64,000 nt of DNA, taken from NCBI GenBank assembly GCA_965153455.1, contig OZ234494.1, positions 310,001 through 374,000 of the forward strand, written 5' to 3'. The translations under genes were made by a program, and so were the position numbers. This document shows positions 49,180 to 64,000 of this stretch, in pieces. How positions within the stretch are numbered: position 1 is the stretch's first letter; the number at the start of each line of letters is the position of its first letter. The notes beneath the pieces are model-generated. The model was not told the origin of the DNA. It saw only the letters and a list, made by a program, of their open reading frames with translations, and searched no databases. Source of the DNA: Sphagnum compactum. Its lineage: Eukaryota > Bryophyta > Sphagnopsida > Sphagnales.

Positions 49180-50590
49180 ATTTGACATTTCACATCTCAA
49201 ACCTTAACATTTGAAGTCAATAACATTTGGATTCACATTTGAACCAAATAAGATTTTTTCATAATTGAACTTATTTTTAAAAATCCCATTTGGGGAAATA
49301 TCATAAGGGTTCAATTCGGCACATGGTGCAATAAGACCAACGTCACAATAACGACCCTAAACTTCATGTGGAAGGTTCCAAATTTTGAAGATATTAATTC
49401 CGGTGACAATGGTAACATTGGATCTAGTATAGTTTCATTTGAATGACAATTCACACCAACTTGAACTCAACATTTGTGAAACTTAATTTTCACAAAATCA
49501 ATTCAAATTTTCATGATTTCATTTTCACTTGTAGCGGGGAGCACAACTACTTATAGAACCAATGTCACAATGTTGACATCACCTTCATATGGTTCCATAC
49601 GCAAGGGGGGTTTATTATGATTTTGAAGGTGCTTCTTCTTATTTCTCACCATAAGCCATAAAATTTTATCCAAGTTATCACATAAGAAAAAAACCTTCAA
49701 AGGAGAAAAAAGGGCATTTGGGATTCAAGTTAGAGCCCAAAGCCATTAGCTATCGCCCCCATTATTTGGGGAACTTAGGGTAAAATACCTTACCCAACAC
49801 TTCTTACTACATATGTAAAAATTTGGTAGAATTGTTTTTTAGTGTATGAGTGTAATGCCCTTGCCAAAAGGGCAAGGTACCAAACTAAGCAAAATATTCC
49901 ATCATTTTAATTTGGAGGTATGTTCTCATGTGGTTTTTAATAATCGATCACTATTTATATCAAATTATTCATGACCAGGTAAAAATGCAAGGGAAAAAGT
50001 TTGAGAAAATAGGATTGAAAAAGGCAAGTTATTGTAATATTTTAATTCCAATGATGTAGAAATTGGTTTATATGGGGTTCTTTGCAAAAAGTTTTGTACA
50101 TCGCTTCTACATGATCATTCTAGTCGTATGGTTGTCTTTATCCCTAAGCCATTTCAAAGATAATTAAAGAATAACTACCTCATTTGCAAGCTTAACTATT
50201 TTATAACTTTTTTTTGTCTTGTTAAGTTTCATAATAACTATCTCCCACCTTTCCTAATAACTACCTCTATATTAATTATCTCATTTTTTTTCCCTCTCCA
50301 CCAATATGGATATAAAAAAAAATTAATATATGTCTTTTCGTGCCCACAAAATGTATATTAATTTAAATTAAATTTGACATTGACATAAATATATGAAGAC
50401 ATAAGAAAAAAATAAAAATAGTTGATCGTAGCTGATAGTGTGTAACATTGTGGAGCTCAAATACACATAAGGTGAACTTGAAAAGATATATGTTAATTTG
50501 TCTTTTTGTATTCATGTAACTCAATAGGATAAAAGATCGAGGTAGTTAGACTTGGAAGAGATAGGTATGAACAACACAACAAACAACAAT
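49180..50590. other. Gene-free stretch
   Basis: No coding signal. An inverted repeat GCCCTTGCC-AAAA-GGGCAAGG lies at 49857-49878, similar in form to the one at 11957. Confidence 0.5.
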
Positions 50591-50591
50591 A

Positions 50592-50919
50592 ATTTTTATT
50601 GGCCTTGCCTATCAAGGCAAGAATATTGTGTTTAGATTCATTATAGAGTAATAGTAGTTTAAGGGATTTTGGCCCATACTAGGTAATAATATTAGGTCTA
50701 TTTTTTATATGAGGATTTTTGAAATATGATATTTTGGCTTGTGTTGAAACTTGAGATTATTTATAGAGTGATAATCATTTCAAGGATTTTGGTCTCTTTT
50801 AGAGGATTTTTTGAGGATTATATTTTTGCATGCTGAAATATTTGAGTTTCAAAAAAATTTCTTTTGCCTTAAGATACTTTTAAATTGTAAATGGCAAGGC
50901 TACGGTGTGACACATCCCT
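50592..50919 (-). repeat. Dispersed repeat, copy B (inverted relative to 14.8 kb)
   Basis: Reverse complement shares with copy A, in the same order, TGTGTCACACCGTAGCCTTG, AGTATCTTAAGGCAAAAGAA, AATCTCAAGTTTCAACACAA, AAATCCTCATATAAAAAATA and ATGAATCTAAACACAATATT. Both copies end at the same CCTTGCCTTG/GATAGGCA-GGCCA boundary. Confidence 0.8.
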
Positions 50920-51169
50920 TGTTAAATAGATGTTGAGGGCACCTTACCTTGGGGAAATTTTTTTAGCGGAGGAGATACTTTACATGTAATGTTCCTAGTT
51001 TCTTTCCATGTGAAAAGCTCTTGACCATTTATTTAAAACACCATGAAAAGCAAGTTTTATAAAACCAAATTGCTCTTCCCTTTCCGAAGAGGGAGTTGTG
51101 GTTTTTTCAACAAGAAGTATACTCTTTCCTAAGAGATTAGGTATGTGTCTTTTGTTGGGCATTCATTGA

Positions 51170-51222
51170 GCATTTCACAAGCCTTCAATGGCGAGCATCT
51201 CACAAACCTTCAATGGCGAGCT
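51170..51222. repeat. Direct repeat, 25-bp unit, two copies
   Basis: AGCATTTCACAAGCCTTCAA and AGCATCTCACAAACCTTCAA, each followed by TGGCG, lie back to back. Confidence 0.75.
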
Positions 51223-51451
51223 TCACACCCTCATTGAGACATCTCCGAAATAACAACAAGCCCTTGACCTCGGGCCTTGGGGGCTCGTTATTTCAAGAAT
51301 GCCCTAACCCTAAGGTGTTACCTTTCATTTAAGATTCCTTGAAAAGACAAAGGAGGAAGCTTGTGCTAAAGGGTGCCTCCTCCTCCTCCTCTTGTTCTCA
51401 AACAAAAATCAACCATTTAAAATTCTACCAAAATGTTTATGCAAGTTTTAA

Positions 51452-51667
51452 GGTGCATTCACACCTAATGTTAAGTCGGTGTTAAGTGAAAATCTAGGTG
51501 GCATCTTAGGTGGCACCCAACGTTAAATTGGTGATTGTTTAATATTAAGTGAATGTTAGCTTAACATAACAATCTTCGAGGTAAATAGGTTTAGGTTCTA
51601 AATGACTAGCTTGGTGTTAGGGGGTACTTAATACTAGAAGTCCTTAAACACCAAGTGTGAAAGCACC
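51452..51667. mobile_element. MITE candidate flanked by TTAA
   Basis: A 216-bp interval has imperfect terminal inverted repeats of about 25 bp. The left starts GGTGCATTCACACCTAATG; the right complement starts GGTGCTTTCACACTTGGTG. TTAA flanks it on both sides (51448-51451 and 51668-51671), which would fit piggyBac-type insertion. A chance TTAA in AT-rich DNA cannot be excluded. No coding capacity. Confidence 0.65.
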
Positions 51668-51827
51668 TTAAGGACCTTGAACATGGCAATTTGGGGAAAT
51701 TCATTTTTGCTAACAACCTACAAGTTAGCATAAGGTTAGTTGCCTCTCATTGGCTCAATGGTAATGGAACTACTCCCTACATGGACGAAAAGGGGCACCT
51801 CAATCGGAACTACTCCCTAACATGGAT

Positions 51828-52121
51828 CCCTAGGGTTGTTCTCGCGGGGATGACCCTAGGGATTTCCCGGGTTGCATAAAACCCTAGGGTTGTTCTCGTG
51901 GGGATAACCCTAGGGATTTCCGGGGTACATAAAACCCTAGGGATGTTCTCGTTGGGATGACCCTAGGGATGTTCTCGTGGGGATGACCCTAGGGATTTCC
52001 CGGGTGCATAAAACCCTAGGGATGTTCTCGTGGGGATGACCCTAGGGATTTCCGGGTGCATAAAACCCTAGGGTTGTTCTCATGGGGATGACCCTAGGGA
52101 TTTCTTGGGTGCATAACACCC
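51828..52121 (+). repeat. 53-bp minisatellite with telo-box motifs, upstream of UBP12/13
   Basis: Units start at 51828, 51882, 51935, 51961 (partial), 52014 and 52066. Each reads CCCTAGGGATGTTCTCGTGG, then GGATGACCCTAGGGATTTCC and GGGTGCATAAA. Unit length is 52-54 bp, with one truncated unit. Four junctions create the telo-box AAACCCTA (51879, 51932, 52011, 52063). The array ends about 330 bp before the UBP12/13 start codon. Confidence 0.9.
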
Positions 52122-52168
52122 TAGAGAAATAAAAAGACAATTCCGGTGTGCGGAATACCGGAAAAGAA

Positions 52169-52300
52169 TTTTTTTTTTTTTTTTTTTTGGGGTTTTAGGT
52201 TTTTTTGGGGGGAAGGGGGGGGGGTGTTGGAAGTCAAAAGCAATTTCCCGGAAATTGTGGGAAGAGGAGGGAGGGAGGGAGGGAGGGAGGGAGCGAGGGA
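52169..52300 (+). promoter_or_regulatory. T20, G-rich block and GGGA repeat before UBP12/13
   Basis: A run of 20 T (52169-52188) is followed by G-rich sequence with runs of 6 and 10 G (about 52207-52224) and then a GAGG/GGGA microsatellite (52266-52299). The GGGA array has at least six G-triplets separated by single A, a textbook intramolecular G-quadruplex pattern on the + strand. It lies in the probable promoter or 5' UTR, 150-280 bp before the start codon. Confidence 0.65.
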
Positions 52301-52449
52301 GCCAGCTCGGGAGGTCCGAGGGAGGAGGAGGAGGAATTAGGGTTAGGAAAACAGGGACTTGGTCGTGGTGCTTGTTGATGAGGGAGGAGAAGAGGAAGAA
52401 GAAGAAGCAGCAGCAGCCTCGGAGGGAGGAGAGGAAGAAGAGAGTGGCG

Positions 52450-64000
<11,551 letters not shown>

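Overview
The window is nuclear DNA of a land plant. Two genes have exons joined by GT-AG introns in consistent phase and encode proteins conserved across land plants. The rest is AT-rich and full of decayed transposons, minisatellites and fold-back sequences. The style of a broken PPR gene at the left edge (P/L/S-type repeats, 'FQQMQQE' phrasing) suggests a fern or another non-seed plant. That placement is inference; gymnosperms are not excluded.

Layout. 0-1 kb: a frame-broken PPR fragment (+). 1-11.5 kb: a minus-strand, multi-exon coiled-coil gene. Its introns are intact and splice phases match across most junctions, but it carries indels and nonsense codons, so it reads as an unprocessed pseudogene. 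Its 5' end may hold a TFIIS N-terminal (LW)-like domain. 11.9-14 kb: a candidate lone LTR with a primer-binding site, containing a Tourist/Harbinger-type MITE flanked by TAA, and a deleted second copy of that MITE. 14.8-19.5 kb: one arm of a dispersed repeat, a decayed hAT transposase (-), a 34-bp minisatellite and a tandem duplication. 20-22.4 kb: no gene, but two adjacent long hairpins.

22.5-28 kb: a complete ABIL gene (Abl-interactor-like subunit of the SCAR/WAVE actin-nucleation complex) on +, with one GC-AG intron. 30.8-31.2 kb: a small secreted valine-rich protein of unknown function (-). 34.5-37.2 kb: a 50-bp minisatellite and a second hAT transposase relic (+) of a different subfamily. 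37-51 kb: AT-rich DNA with no convincing gene. It holds the second, inverted copy of the 14.8-kb repeat and SINE-like box motifs.

51.4-64 kb: an upstream region built of repeats leads into a UBP12/UBP13-type ubiquitin-specific protease (MATH, USP and USP7-like C-terminal domains). These repeats are a TTAA-flanked MITE, a 53-bp minisatellite with a telo-box in most units, T20 and G-rich tracts, and a GGGA repeat able to form a G-quadruplex. Twenty-nine exons are traced with every splice phase agreeing; the gene runs off the right edge roughly 80 residues before its expected end. ABIL acts on actin and UBP12/13 on ubiquitin; nothing in the sequence suggests they work together. I found no operon-like system, CRISPR array, tRNA or rRNA gene.
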